Origin: a virus
Virus record (IMG/VR): IMGVR_UViG_3300013307_000025
Coordinates: 1 to 43,560 of that record
Length of the DNA stretch: 43,560 bases
Strand: one strand, 5' to 3'
The notes beneath the pieces were generated by a model. It worked only from the letters and a program-made list of their open reading frames with translations, was not told the DNA's origin and searched no databases. How positions within the stretch are numbered: position 1 is the first letter of the stretch; every line of letters begins with the position of its first letter. The translations under genes and the position numbers were made by a program. Of the stretch, positions 25,485 to 32,209 are shown piece after piece.

Positions 25485-25711
25485 TAATTAACCTCCAGAT
25501 AGTTTATACCCGTTACAGTTTCCCGTGCGAAGTCGCGCCGGGCGCTGGCCAATTTCTCACGGGCCTCTTCTTCTGAGTGGCACGTAACCACCCAATCATC
25601 ATAACCGTTGCCGTCACGCAGATTCCACCAGATGAAGCGGCGCTTATACTGCGGAATAAATACACAAGAGCCGTCCTCTTTTACGACGACTTGGATACGG
25701 AATTTAATCAC
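25484..25711 (-). CDS. Hypothetical 75-residue protein, GTG start
   Basis: This small protein (IKFRIQVVVKEDGSCVFIPQ at the start) looks like a mixed alpha-beta fold, with a Glu/Arg-rich helix (SEEEAREKLASARRD). The start is GTG in a GTGA overlap with the upstream gene. No family recognised. It lies directly before primase. Confidence 0.72.
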   Translation of the reverse strand: MIKFRIQVVVKEDGSCVFIPQYKRRFIWWNLRDGNGYDDWVVTCHSEEEAREKLASARRDFARETVTGINYLEVN

Positions 25712-26184
25712 TTGTCATCCTTCTCCAGTTGTCTTGCCATACGGTACAGGTCCGATGCGAGGTCTCGCGCCGTCACTGCGTCCAGCTGGATTGTACGGAA
25801 GATACCGTCAATTTGCAACTGCACACAACCTACATCATCCGGGAAGCGTTTAGCCTTGCGGTGCAGGTGGACCGACAACTGACGACGCCCGGTGACGCTC
25901 AGATACAGGCCCGAGGTCGGCGCTGGCGGCAGCTCATCATCAGGCTCCACAAAGTTGCCACAGTTGATGTGGTGATTCGCCCACTGCTCCGAGAAGGTGC
26001 CAGTGTCCGGCACCTTGCGACCGCGCACCATCTTCGACAGCACCACCCGGCCACGGCGCACATAATAGGTCAGGTCAGCGAAGTCCAGCACCAGTACGTC
26101 GCCTGAACGTAGGTAGGTGGACGGGTTACGCAGGGTGTAGCCTTCAGTTACGATAACTTCTTTGGTGCCAGTTTGCTTCTGCAT
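25708..26184 (-). CDS. Hypothetical 158-residue early protein
   Basis: The protein begins MQKQTGTKEVIVTEGYTLRN; it has beta-type segments, a Pro-rich link (VEPDDELPPAPTSG) and a helical charged end (ARDLASDLYRMARQLEKDDK). The ATG at 26184 follows GAGGAAACAACT. A longer frame begins at 26337 inside the ligase gene with a poorer site, so the shorter start is preferred. No family recognised. Confidence 0.72.
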   Translation of the reverse strand: MQKQTGTKEVIVTEGYTLRNPSTYLRSGDVLVLDFADLTYYVRRGRVVLSKMVRGRKVPDTGTFSEQWANHHINCGNFVEPDDELPPAPTSGLYLSVTGRRQLSVHLHRKAKRFPDDVGCVQLQIDGIFRTIQLDAVTARDLASDLYRMARQLEKDDK

Positions 26185-26246
26185 AGTTGTTTCCTCACGA
26201 TTAGGTAAATTCCAGCGCGGGTCCATACCCGCACGGTGCCATCCCT

Positions 26247-27167
26247 TTACAGGTTCTTCTCGGCGTGGAGCCGGTGGAATTGCGGGTGCCGATACCCGCC
26301 CTGTGTATCCCGCTCCATATAAGTTGCTACCACCCATTTGTTTTCGTACTCCTTGAAGTTGTCAGTGAACTCTGCACGCTGGTCGTCAGTCATGCCAGAG
26401 ATAGAGAAGCGCGAGCCGTCTTCAGCCTCACACAGCAGCGAGCCAATCATGCCAGCGAACTTGCCGATGCCGGGTTTGTACCCGATGATGCGCCCGTCTA
26501 CCTCATCGTTAGGCTTCAGCTTCATCCAGCTATCCGGGCGGCGGGTTGGCTCCCACTTGTGGTCAACACGCTTAACCATGATGCCCTCATGCCCAGCGTA
26601 GCGAGCCTTGGCAAACCATGCCCGGACCTCTGCGATGGTGTACAGCTCTTCCGTCTCCGGTGCCGCCGTGTAGTCCGGGAAGTTCACCACCAGCGTTGCC
26701 ATATCCATGCGTCGGCTACGGTACGGCAGGTCTACATCCGGCAGGTCGTAGAACCAGAAGCGTGCCTTGAGCGGCCCGGTGTAGTACGGTGCGTCTGCTT
26801 TGCGCTTGCCTGCAATGACCTGCTCTGTGTCTCCAGACAGGTCATAGGGCTTGGTGCTGGCTCGCAGTGTGCGCCGGGTCAGGTCGAAGCTGTCATTGAC
26901 GCATACGCCCATATCAAAGCGGTTGGTGCCGTAGAAGTGGGACATTTCAAGGAACAGCGCAGAGAACATATCCAGATTGTGCAGTGGTCCACCGCTGGCG
27001 CTGGTGAACGTTACAGAAGGCTCATGCTCGGCCTGCCAATTCACCTGCACCACACAGCGGAACTCATCACGCTTGGTCTGGACGATGACAGAGCCATCCT
27101 CCTTGAGCCACTTCTCTGCACGCTTCTCAGAGAACTCACCACCTTTCATTACCTGTAATTTGCTCAT
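26247..27167 (-). CDS. ATP-dependent DNA ligase
   Basis: This 306-residue protein seals nicks in replicating DNA. Motif I is VIVQTKRDEFRCVV near residue 33, with the adenylated Lys in KRDE where most ligases have KxDG. A motif III-like FWFYDLPD is near 160. Motif IV is HEGIMVKRVD near 213 and motif V SWMKLKP near 236. An OB-fold-like C-terminus follows (GSLLCEAEDGSRFSISG). The ATG at 27167 follows GAGGTAGC; the 60 codons upstream in frame overlap another gene and are not used. The position among early genes matches T7 gp1.3 and the phiKMV ligase. Confidence 0.9.
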   Translation of the reverse strand: MSKLQVMKGGEFSEKRAEKWLKEDGSVIVQTKRDEFRCVVQVNWQAEHEPSVTFTSASGGPLHNLDMFSALFLEMSHFYGTNRFDMGVCVNDSFDLTRRTLRASTKPYDLSGDTEQVIAGKRKADAPYYTGPLKARFWFYDLPDVDLPYRSRRMDMATLVVNFPDYTAAPETEELYTIAEVRAWFAKARYAGHEGIMVKRVDHKWEPTRRPDSWMKLKPNDEVDGRIIGYKPGIGKFAGMIGSLLCEAEDGSRFSISGMTDDQRAEFTDNFKEYENKWVVATYMERDTQGGYRHPQFHRLHAEKNL

Positions 27168-27168
27168 G

Positions 27169-27546
27169 CTACCTCGCATAGTGTGACAGTGATTGTTGTG
27201 CTTGTGCATAGCTGCACGCTCTGGCGATGAACTCTGCCTTTGCTGTGTCGTAACCCAGCTTGGCAAGGTCTGCCATGAAGTCCGTGTACTCAATCTCCCG
27301 CAGCATGTGCTCTGCCTTGTCGGGGCAGAAGCGGCGCACAGGCTCATTCAGTATTAATCCTTCGCGGGTCCGGCGCTTAACCATGCCGCGCTGCAATGGC
27401 AACAGCTTCATCAGATGCGGGTCCATTGCGTCCAGCATCTGCCAACTCAAGTCCGGGTCGCGCTGCTTCTCCAGACACAGGAACAGGATGGAGGCCGAAG
27501 CCTCCCGCCGCTTAGATGCTAATTCCAACAGTACCCGTCGCGGCAT
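27169..27546 (-). CDS. Hypothetical 125-residue early protein
   Basis: This is a basic, helical protein (MPRRVLLELASKRREASASI at the start) with two Cys. The ATG at 27546 follows GGGAGGTGCGCA and lies 35 bp inside the end of the upstream 67-residue gene. It ends one base before the ligase start. No family recognised. Confidence 0.7.
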   Translation of the reverse strand: MPRRVLLELASKRREASASILFLCLEKQRDPDLSWQMLDAMDPHLMKLLPLQRGMVKRRTREGLILNEPVRRFCPDKAEHMLREIEYTDFMADLAKLGYDTAKAEFIARACSYAQAQQSLSHYAR

Positions 27547-27715
27547 TGCGCACCTCCCATACTTTCTTAATGCCGAAGCGGTTGCAATACTCGTTCAGGC
27601 TCAGGCCAACACGCCACGCCTTGCGGCTATAGGTTGCATGTAACTCTGCACGCACAGCGCCCTCATCACAGGTGATTGCAGGGCGGCGGCGCATGGTGAT
27701 TGTTTCAGGATTCAT
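27512..27715 (-). CDS. Hypothetical 67-residue basic protein
   Basis: The middle (SLNEYCNRFGIKKVWEVRN) reads like a short helix-turn-helix: a helix, a turn at FG, then a second helix. It is similar in spacing to homeodomain-like or resolvase-type DNA-binding units. The match is by eye only. The ATG at 27715 follows GGAAGTAGAA. The gene overlaps its downstream neighbour by 35 bp. Confidence 0.62.
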   Translation of the reverse strand: MNPETITMRRRPAITCDEGAVRAELHATYSRKAWRVGLSLNEYCNRFGIKKVWEVRNAATGTVGISI

Positions 27716-27717
27716 TT

Positions 27718-27837
27718 CTACTTCCAGTGGATTGCGATGGTGGCACGGAGTGCGTGCCGGATTGCATGGCGACGGCCTTGACCGTCGTAGTTCAGTCGGA
27801 ACTTGTACACCCGACGAAATGTGCTTATGATTGCCAT
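27718..27837 (-). CDS. Small 39-residue basic protein
   Basis: This short gene begins MAIISTFRRVYKFRLNYDGQ and is rich in Arg and His (about a third basic), so nucleic-acid binding is possible. It starts 13 bp inside the end of the upstream gene and stops 2 bp before the next start. The upstream ribosome site is modest (AGGGA, 10 nt). Filling the gap exactly supports it as real. No family recognised. Confidence 0.6.
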   Translation of the reverse strand: MAIISTFRRVYKFRLNYDGQGRRHAIRHALRATIAIHWK

Positions 27838-28301
27838 AGTGGGTCAGTCCCTATGCTGCGGAAAGTGGTGCTGCTCTGTACGCCGCGCAGCTCGCTGACA
27901 CGGTGTCCACTCCGCTGCCACGTCTTACCGTAGTTGTCTGTGAACTCTGCGGAGTCCCAGCCGTCCTGCCCGATGCGGCAGCGCCAACGCCAACGTTGCT
28001 CCAGCCCGTCCTCATCAACGAAGTAGTTGTGAGTCGGCGCATTCACCACGGCGTCAACCATCTTCGGGTCATCCTTCGGTAACTGCCCGGTCAGCTTCAG
28101 ACGCATGGCCAGATTCTCTGCCTTGTCGTAGTCCCGGAACGGCCCGATGCGCAGGCCGTTAGGCTGAAGCACCCAATGATACAGGTCATCCGGCGTGCCT
28201 TGCTGATACACCACGAACGGGAATACTTCGCCGCAGCTATGGCCTCTCAGCCCACCATTACCTGCTACATGCCCTTTTGTTGCTGCTACACCGTGTGTCA
28301 T
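27825..28301 (-). CDS. Hypothetical 158-residue early protein
   Basis: Rich in Trp and aromatic residues (QRWRWRCRIGQDGWDSAEF), with repeated beta-type segments that begin FPFVVYQQG and YHWVLQPNG. The start overlaps the upstream stop (ATGA). No family recognised. It belongs to the early block, where anti-host functions are common in this phage group. Confidence 0.75.
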   Translation of the reverse strand: MTHGVAATKGHVAGNGGLRGHSCGEVFPFVVYQQGTPDDLYHWVLQPNGLRIGPFRDYDKAENLAMRLKLTGQLPKDDPKMVDAVVNAPTHNYFVDEDGLEQRWRWRCRIGQDGWDSAEFTDNYGKTWQRSGHRVSELRGVQSSTTFRSIGTDPLWQS

Positions 28302-28864
28302 TCTGCATACTCCTTACGGATTTCTGAAGTGATTTGTGCTTTAACATAGTCATAGTGAACTACGCCAGTGCGGCGGCGGCAGAACACACGCAGTGTCTCA
28401 CCACCCTGCACCAGACTGTACGACAGCCGCTCTGTGCCGTTCTCATTCACTGCATAGGTATGACGCTTGCCCTTGTACTCGAACGAGATGTTGACCAGCT
28501 CAGGCCGCGTATGGCCATCCTTCCTGATATCCTGTAGCGCCGGGTTACGTGCCGACCAGCGGCCTGTCCCACGCAGATTGTTGATTGCCTCGGCACCGTA
28601 CAGGTCCGGGCGGTTCGCCATATCCGCAATGACTCGCATCTCAAGCTCTGCAAAGTTGTGCTCGTGCAGCGGGACACGGAATGGGTTATCCAGCTGCTTC
28701 TTCAATTCGACAACCTCATTGTCACGCACTATCAGTGAGTGGCGCAGCCGGTCAGCCGTCTTGCGGTAATGCTCCAGCCGACGCTCAGTGCTCGTCAGGT
28801 TAGACTCCAGTACCTGTGTCTTATGCTCCAGCTGTTGAATGCGTGCTGCCTTTGTTCCAAACAT
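28298..28864 (-). CDS. Hypothetical 188-residue coiled-coil early protein
   Basis: Residues 8-60 form a probable coiled coil (IQQLEHKTQVLESNLTSTER and on). A mixed domain follows with basic and aromatic strands (EYKGKRHTYAV, TLRVFCRRRTG). It starts in the stop of the previous gene (TAATG). No family recognised. Confidence 0.75.
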   Translation of the reverse strand: MFGTKAARIQQLEHKTQVLESNLTSTERRLEHYRKTADRLRHSLIVRDNEVVELKKQLDNPFRVPLHEHNFAELEMRVIADMANRPDLYGAEAINNLRGTGRWSARNPALQDIRKDGHTRPELVNISFEYKGKRHTYAVNENGTERLSYSLVQGGETLRVFCRRRTGVVHYDYVKAQITSEIRKEYAE

Positions 28865-29112
28865 TAGCGTGTCTCCTTCATGTACTCAATGAACACGTCG
28901 ACAATGCGATGCTGCGGAATGTGAACAACACTCAGTGTGCCGTCCTCTTTGGAACAGTAGACACGGAACGTGCCACCTGCCCCACCAGCCCAGCGAATGC
29001 GCACGCTCTTGATAGCGGAGGCAAATGCCACCGGCCCAACAGCACGCTGCACAAACACTGGCTCACCAGTTGCGCTGATATACTCAACCTTGACTGACTT
29101 GATAATCTTCAT
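28864..29112 (-). CDS. Hypothetical 82-residue early protein
   Basis: Small beta-rich protein with strands MKIIKSVKVEYIS, VRIRWAGGAGG and TFRVYCSKEDGTL. The last pattern resembles TLRVFCRRRTGVV in the next gene, so the two may share a domain. The ATG at 29112 follows GAGGCAAGT. No family recognised. Confidence 0.72.
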   Translation of the reverse strand: MKIIKSVKVEYISATGEPVFVQRAVGPVAFASAIKSVRIRWAGGAGGTFRVYCSKEDGTLSVVHIPQHRIVDVFIEYMKETR

Positions 29113-29139
29113 ACTTGCCTCATTGTGAATGATACCGAC

Positions 29140-29166
29140 ATAGCGCAGGCACCCGGCCCACGCTAT
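29140..29166 (-). other. Intergenic stem-loop in early region
   Basis: ATAGCG and CGCTAT form a 6-bp stem enclosing a GC-rich 15-nt loop between two early genes, followed by ATCATTCACAA and the next ribosome site. The same ATCATTCACAA string follows the UGCG hairpin at 31273-31292. Confidence 0.45.
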
Positions 29167-29172
29167 AGCTAA

Positions 29173-29445
29173 TCACTCGTGCAGTTCTAAGCACACCTGC
29201 TCGTCACTGACGAAGCGGCCATCTTCGGTGAAGCTGTAGTCATACAGCGTGCCAGTTGATTGGTCAATGTACGGAGGGAACAGGTCACGCCGCATCGAAT
29301 CCTCATCTGCCAGCACCAGCACACTGTAGCCACGCTCTGCCAGCACCGCTGCAATCGTGCCGTATGCTGGCTCGTTCGCTGTACGAGCGTTGAATTGTAG
29401 CGTGCTGTATGGCGTTATCTTAACGCGCTTGCCTACTTCAAACAT
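29173..29445 (-). CDS. Hypothetical 90-residue early protein
   Basis: The start MFEVGKRVKITPYSTLQFNA looks like a small beta-barrel (KOW/SH3-type) beginning; the rest includes AERGYSVLVLADE and an acidic end. The ATG at 29445 follows AAGGTGGCATC. No family recognised. Confidence 0.72.
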   Translation of the reverse strand: MFEVGKRVKITPYSTLQFNARTANEPAYGTIAAVLAERGYSVLVLADEDSMRRDLFPPYIDQSTGTLYDYSFTEDGRFVSDEQVCLELHE

Positions 29446-29454
29446 GATGCCACC

Positions 29455-29613
29455 TTATGCAAAGAAAGTTAAGTACACGCCGCGCAGTGCAGCCAGCAGT
29501 GAGCCAGTGAACAACTCAGCCACAACCCAGCCCCAACGCTCTGCTACGCAGTCAGCGATGAAACCATACAGTGAGAAGCCGCAGTACAGAACCAGAAAGA
29601 TTAACTTGCCCAT
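29455..29613 (-). CDS. Small membrane protein, 52 residues
   Basis: A short gene with two hydrophobic segments: MGKLIFLVLYCGFSLYGFIA at the start, and WVVAELFTGSLLAAL with VYLTFFA at the end. Between them lies a short polar turn with CVAERWGW. It probably spans the membrane once or twice. Its ATG overlaps the stop of the upstream gene (TAATG), supporting real translation. Function unknown; an early membrane peptide could modify the host envelope or exclude other phages, which is inference. Confidence 0.68.
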   Translation of the reverse strand: MGKLIFLVLYCGFSLYGFIADCVAERWGWVVAELFTGSLLAALRGVYLTFFA

Positions 29614-29912
29614 TACTTCAGCACCTCTGCCAGTTTGTTTGCACGGATGCTTGCCGCAGCAGCACGGTTAACGTGACCATCAATCTCTGAGTCATGCTTC
29701 TCCATCTCAGTTAGCAGGGCCACCCGGCGCTCGCTGAACTTCTGCTCAAGCGCCTTCTTCTCACGCTCCAGCTCGTTTGCCAGCACGTCCACCTCTTCAA
29801 CCAGCTTGATGCGCTTGCTGTCCACCTTCACAACGACTTTGTGCAGGCGCTTTGCCTCACGCTGATACTGATTCACTACGAACACAGCGAGTAAGCGGAT
29901 GATTTTGAACAT
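29613..29912 (-). CDS. Early protein with N-terminal anchor and coiled coil
   Basis: This 99-residue protein has a hydrophobic N-terminal helix (FKIIRLLAVFVVNQY) followed by a long charged coiled coil (residues 25-85, many Lys and Glu). It may sit at the inner membrane with a helical cytoplasmic or periplasmic part. The ATG at 29912 follows AAAGGAGCTATACC, so a longer frame from 29999 through the promoter is not used. A phage promoter lies about 70 bp upstream. Confidence 0.72.
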   Translation of the reverse strand: MFKIIRLLAVFVVNQYQREAKRLHKVVVKVDSKRIKLVEEVDVLANELEREKKALEQKFSERRVALLTEMEKHDSEIDGHVNRAAAASIRANKLAEVLK

Positions 29913-29951
29913 GGTATAGCTCCTTTGTTGTTGTGGCAGTATGCCCTTATG

Positions 29952-29967
29952 CCCCGCCGCAGCGAAG
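29952..29967 (-). other. UGCG-tetraloop hairpin in early leader
   Basis: CTTCGC-TGCG-GCGGGG forms a 6-bp stem (two G-U) with a UNCG-class loop, about 20 nt after the predicted transcript start at 29984. It belongs to a family of similar hairpins at gene junctions in this genome. Confidence 0.5.
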
Positions 29968-29978
29968 CATACAGTCGT

Positions 29979-30001
29979 ACTGACTATAACGTGTCTCACA
30001 A
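29979..30001 (-). promoter_or_regulatory. Phage RNA polymerase promoter (early/middle)
   Basis: The minus strand reads ATTGTGAGACACGTTATAG, identical to the late copy at 12625 through position +1. Predicted start is G at 29984. It should let the phage polymerase transcribe the rest of the early block, the ligase and the replication genes. Confidence 0.8.
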
Positions 30002-30041
30002 TTCAAGGCAGGCCAGCTAAGTTACTGACCTGCCAGTGTTA

Positions 30042-30443
30042 TTAGTGCAGAGTGCGCTCGCCCTTATCTACGCTCTCAACCTCGCCGCTCTCCAGATTGG
30101 TGCGCTCATACTTACGGGCCTCCAATGGATTCTTCAGCGTGAACTCTTCAGAGACCCGCTCAATCTCCACAGCGTCCTGATTCAGCACGGCAACGCCAGA
30201 CTCTTTGGCCTGCTTCGCATTCAGCACCTCACCCATTTGGGTACTCATCAGCCCTTGCAGCAGTGGCAGAGCCTCTGCATTCAGTGGACGTGCCACGATA
30301 CCCAGCGTGCTCAGGTCGCCGCCTACAGTGTAGCCTACGAAGTGTGACGTCAGTGAAGCGTCATCCTTCGCAGTGACTTTGTAGATAGCGGCAGTGGTGG
30401 CAGCGGTGGTGATTACGGCGATTACATTTTGAGTGTTAGACAT
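30042..30443 (-). CDS. Hypothetical 133-residue early protein
   Basis: The N-terminus is Ala/Thr-rich and mildly hydrophobic (VIAVITTAATTAAIYKV); the rest is acidic and charged (VEIERVSEEFTLKNPLEARK). The ATG at 30443 follows AAGGATAACACC. No family recognised. Confidence 0.73.
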   Translation of the reverse strand: MSNTQNVIAVITTAATTAAIYKVTAKDDASLTSHFVGYTVGGDLSTLGIVARPLNAEALPLLQGLMSTQMGEVLNAKQAKESGVAVLNQDAVEIERVSEEFTLKNPLEARKYERTNLESGEVESVDKGERTLH

Positions 30444-30467
30444 GGTGTTATCCTTGATTTAGGTTGT

Positions 30468-30487
30468 GGCATGATTGCCGCAATGCC
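30468..30487 (-). other. Intergenic stem-loop in early region
   Basis: GGCAT and ATGCC form a 5-bp stem, and an internal ATTG/CAAT pairing can form instead. It is followed by CACAACC and the ribosome site of the next gene, the same layout as other early junctions. Confidence 0.4.
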
Positions 30488-30512
30488 CAGCCGGAGCCGG
30501 ACATTAAGTTAA

Positions 30513-30776
30513 TCACGCTTCAGCTACGTTGACCTGCACAAACTCGATGCCGTGGCTGTTGACCACGTTCACAGAGTCATAGCCGCCGTGGTCCTCGTTG
30601 TCGTGCAGATACACAAGATACTGACAGCCAGCGCAGTACGCTGCCACGAAGTAGCGTCCGATGTAGTCTTGATAGCTGCCGGAACGCGCCCCGGTGATGC
30701 GATACGTTTGCCCTTGCTTCAGCTCAGGGTTGCGATGGGCTGGCGCTTTTGATGGTACGTGACGGCGAATAGTCAT
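30513..30776 (-). CDS. Hypothetical 87-residue early protein
   Basis: Basic N-terminus (MTIRRHVPSKAPAHR), then aromatic strands (SYQDYIGRYFVAAYCAGCQY) with a CxxC-like pair, and an acidic loop (HDNEDHGGYD). The ATG at 30776 follows GAGGAATCACA; the frame from 30821 is longer but has no site. No family recognised. Confidence 0.72.
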   Translation of the reverse strand: MTIRRHVPSKAPAHRNPELKQGQTYRITGARSGSYQDYIGRYFVAAYCAGCQYLVYLHDNEDHGGYDSVNVVNSHGIEFVQVNVAEA

Positions 30777-30815
30777 TGTGATTCCTCGGTTAGGTTGTTG
30801 GCAACATGCCCTGAT

Positions 30816-30833
30816 GAGCACCCGCAGATGCCC
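30816..30833 (-). other. UGCG-tetraloop hairpin in early region
   Basis: GGGCATC-TGCG-GGTGCTC forms a 7-bp stem with two G-U pairs and a UNCG-class loop between two early genes. The spacer after it runs through CAACAACC to the ribosome site at GAGG. Confidence 0.55.
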
Positions 30834-30844
30834 ATCCAGTCAGA

Positions 30845-31240
30845 TTACGCTACCCACCATTGGCCCTGCCAGAACGTCGCGCCGTTTGGTGCCTCAAGTG
30901 CATCCGGCTCCGGCACCGGTAACAACTTGCCTATTGATTCCAGCGTGCCAGTTGGATACAGCAGGCTAAACTCCAGCGTAGACACCTCCACCAGCCCTAC
31001 ACATTCCTGTTGGAAGATTGCGCCTACATGCCGTGCAATCTGCTTCGCAATCTCCTGAGTGTGTACAGCGATTGCCAGCGATTGCTCGTCCACGCCCTTG
31101 TAACGCCCTGCCACCACCTCAAACTGGTAGCCATGATTGACCAGTGTTTCAGTCAGCAATGCCATGCGCTTCAGGTTTTCTACCAGCGTCAGGCTCTGAG
31201 TCCACGCCGTGCCGAACACTACATAATTTGCTGTTAACAT
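30845..31240 (-). CDS. Hypothetical 131-residue early protein
   Basis: The N-terminus has strands and helices (TANYVVFGTAWTQSLTLVEN). The middle has a long helix (SLAIAVHTQEIAKQIARHVG), and the end is Trp-rich (FWQGQWWVA). It looks like a compact alpha-beta protein. The ATG at 31240 follows AAGGAGATAGGC. No family recognised. Confidence 0.74.
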   Translation of the reverse strand: MLTANYVVFGTAWTQSLTLVENLKRMALLTETLVNHGYQFEVVAGRYKGVDEQSLAIAVHTQEIAKQIARHVGAIFQQECVGLVEVSTLEFSLLYPTGTLESIGKLLPVPEPDALEAPNGATFWQGQWWVA

Positions 31241-31272
31241 GCCTATCTCCTTCGTTGTGAATGATTATCATA

Positions 31273-31292
31273 AGGCACCTCGCAAGATGCCT
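31273..31292 (-). other. UGCG-tetraloop hairpin in early region
   Basis: AGGCATCT-TGCG-AGGTGCCT forms an 8-bp stem (one G-U) with a UNCG-class loop. It lies just after the stop of the 184-residue gene and before ATCATTCACAA plus the next ribosome site. There is no T-run, so a role in processing or stability is more likely than termination. Confidence 0.62.
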
Positions 31293-31299
31293 GAGTTAA

Positions 31300-31854
31300 T
31301 CACTGACGTTCGAGCACTGGCACATAGCCTTTAACGTCTACGCCCATGCCAGCCAGAATATCCAGAATCTCATTGTCTGACGCGCCCTGCTCTTTCGCTG
31401 CCTTGATGCCAGACTTAATCTTGCCAATTGCCTTCTTCGCTTTCGCTTCAGCGTCTAAATCATTGCCCTTCTTGTCGTCTGCCGTTGCAGTGTAGAAGGT
31501 CATCACAGCGTGGTAGAAGTCCTGCACCAGCACATCCCGGCCAGCTTTGTCAGCCTGCTTGAACTCGTCACGGATGCCGTGGATGTTCAGGCCCAGCGTT
31601 TCAGCCGTACTCAGTGCCTTCTTCTCAGAGTAGCCGTAGCGGTTGTTTGCCTTGTCCCATGCCACTGGCAACAACTGGCGCAGCACAGTGTCAAAGTCTG
31701 CCATATCCGACTTCACCATATCAGTGACGAATGACACGTTGTTGCACACGATGCCGTGGAACAGTGCGCTGATTGTCGTGTTACGCTTCAGCTCAACAGC
31801 TTTAGCCAGAGATGCCTTGATGCTGCCTACTGCGATTAATTTAAAGTTGCTCAT
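31300..31854 (-). CDS. Hypothetical 184-residue early protein
   Basis: Mostly helical; residues 125-165 are Lys/Ala/Asp-rich (LDAEAKAKKAIGKIKSGIKA), followed by EQGASDNEILDILAGMG, which resembles a short UBA-like or peptide-binding helical unit. The ATG at 31854 follows GAGGTATCATT. No family recognised. It is one of the larger early genes, so it is a candidate for host takeover. Confidence 0.75.
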   Translation of the reverse strand: MSNFKLIAVGSIKASLAKAVELKRNTTISALFHGIVCNNVSFVTDMVKSDMADFDTVLRQLLPVAWDKANNRYGYSEKKALSTAETLGLNIHGIRDEFKQADKAGRDVLVQDFYHAVMTFYTATADDKKGNDLDAEAKAKKAIGKIKSGIKAAKEQGASDNEILDILAGMGVDVKGYVPVLERQ

Positions 31855-31892
31855 AATGATACCTCAGTTCAGGTTTATTGGTAAGTTTATTG

Positions 31893-31914
31893 CCTGCCCT
31901 TCGCAAAGAGCAGG
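31893..31914 (-). other. UGCG-tetraloop hairpin in early region
   Basis: CCTGCTCTT-TGCG-AAGGGCAGG forms a 9-bp stem (one G-U) with a UNCG-class loop, directly after the 26-residue peptide gene. It is the strongest member of the hairpin family. Confidence 0.65.
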
Positions 31915-31922
31915 TCATAATC

Positions 31923-32003
31923 CTACAAATATTGGACGATGCCCCACGTCATCAACAGGACGGCCACCCAAAACCACACACTGCCTAACAGAATCAGTTT
32001 CAT
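31923..32003 (-). CDS. Tiny single-span membrane peptide, 26 residues
   Basis: The peptide begins MKLILLGSVWFWVAVLLMTW and ends GIVQYL. It is almost wholly hydrophobic and long enough for one membrane span, with one Lys at the N-terminus. Its ATG overlaps the stop of the upstream 69-residue gene (ATGA), a layout used throughout this genome. It is very short, but the composition and the coupled start make chance unlikely. Function unknown. Confidence 0.6.
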   Translation of the reverse strand: MKLILLGSVWFWVAVLLMTWGIVQYL

Positions 32004-32209
32004 GCAAACATCCCCGCTGTATACCAGCCACCCGGCGTCTTGCTGCTGCCTTTGTGCTTCTGCTTACCCCGAACCGGCTCACGCTGCTCATTCTGAGACA
32101 GTTTCTTCACTGGCTCTGGCGCTGCTAATGCCCCGGATACCTCACGCAATTTGCCATGTTTCATCGCATCTTGCATACCTGCTAACATCTGACGCTTACG
32201 CTTACGCAT
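32000..32209 (-). CDS. Small basic early protein, 69 residues
   Basis: Strongly basic (MRKRKRQMLAGMQDAMKHGK at the start, then RGKQKHKGSSKTPGG), so it may bind nucleic acid or an acidic host protein. The ATG at 32209 follows AGAGGATAAGATA. It is the first gene after the two strongest sigma70-type promoters and a structured leader, so it is probably made at once after infection. No family recognised. Confidence 0.72.
   Translation of the reverse strand: MRKRKRQMLAGMQDAMKHGKLREVSGALAAPEPVKKLSQNEQREPVRGKQKHKGSSKTPGGWYTAGMFA

Noticed and set aside
28860-28880. GAGACACGCTAATG on the minus strand, resembling the phage promoter
   Set aside because: The TATAG part is missing; the likeness comes from a ribosome site (AAGGAG) before a start codon.
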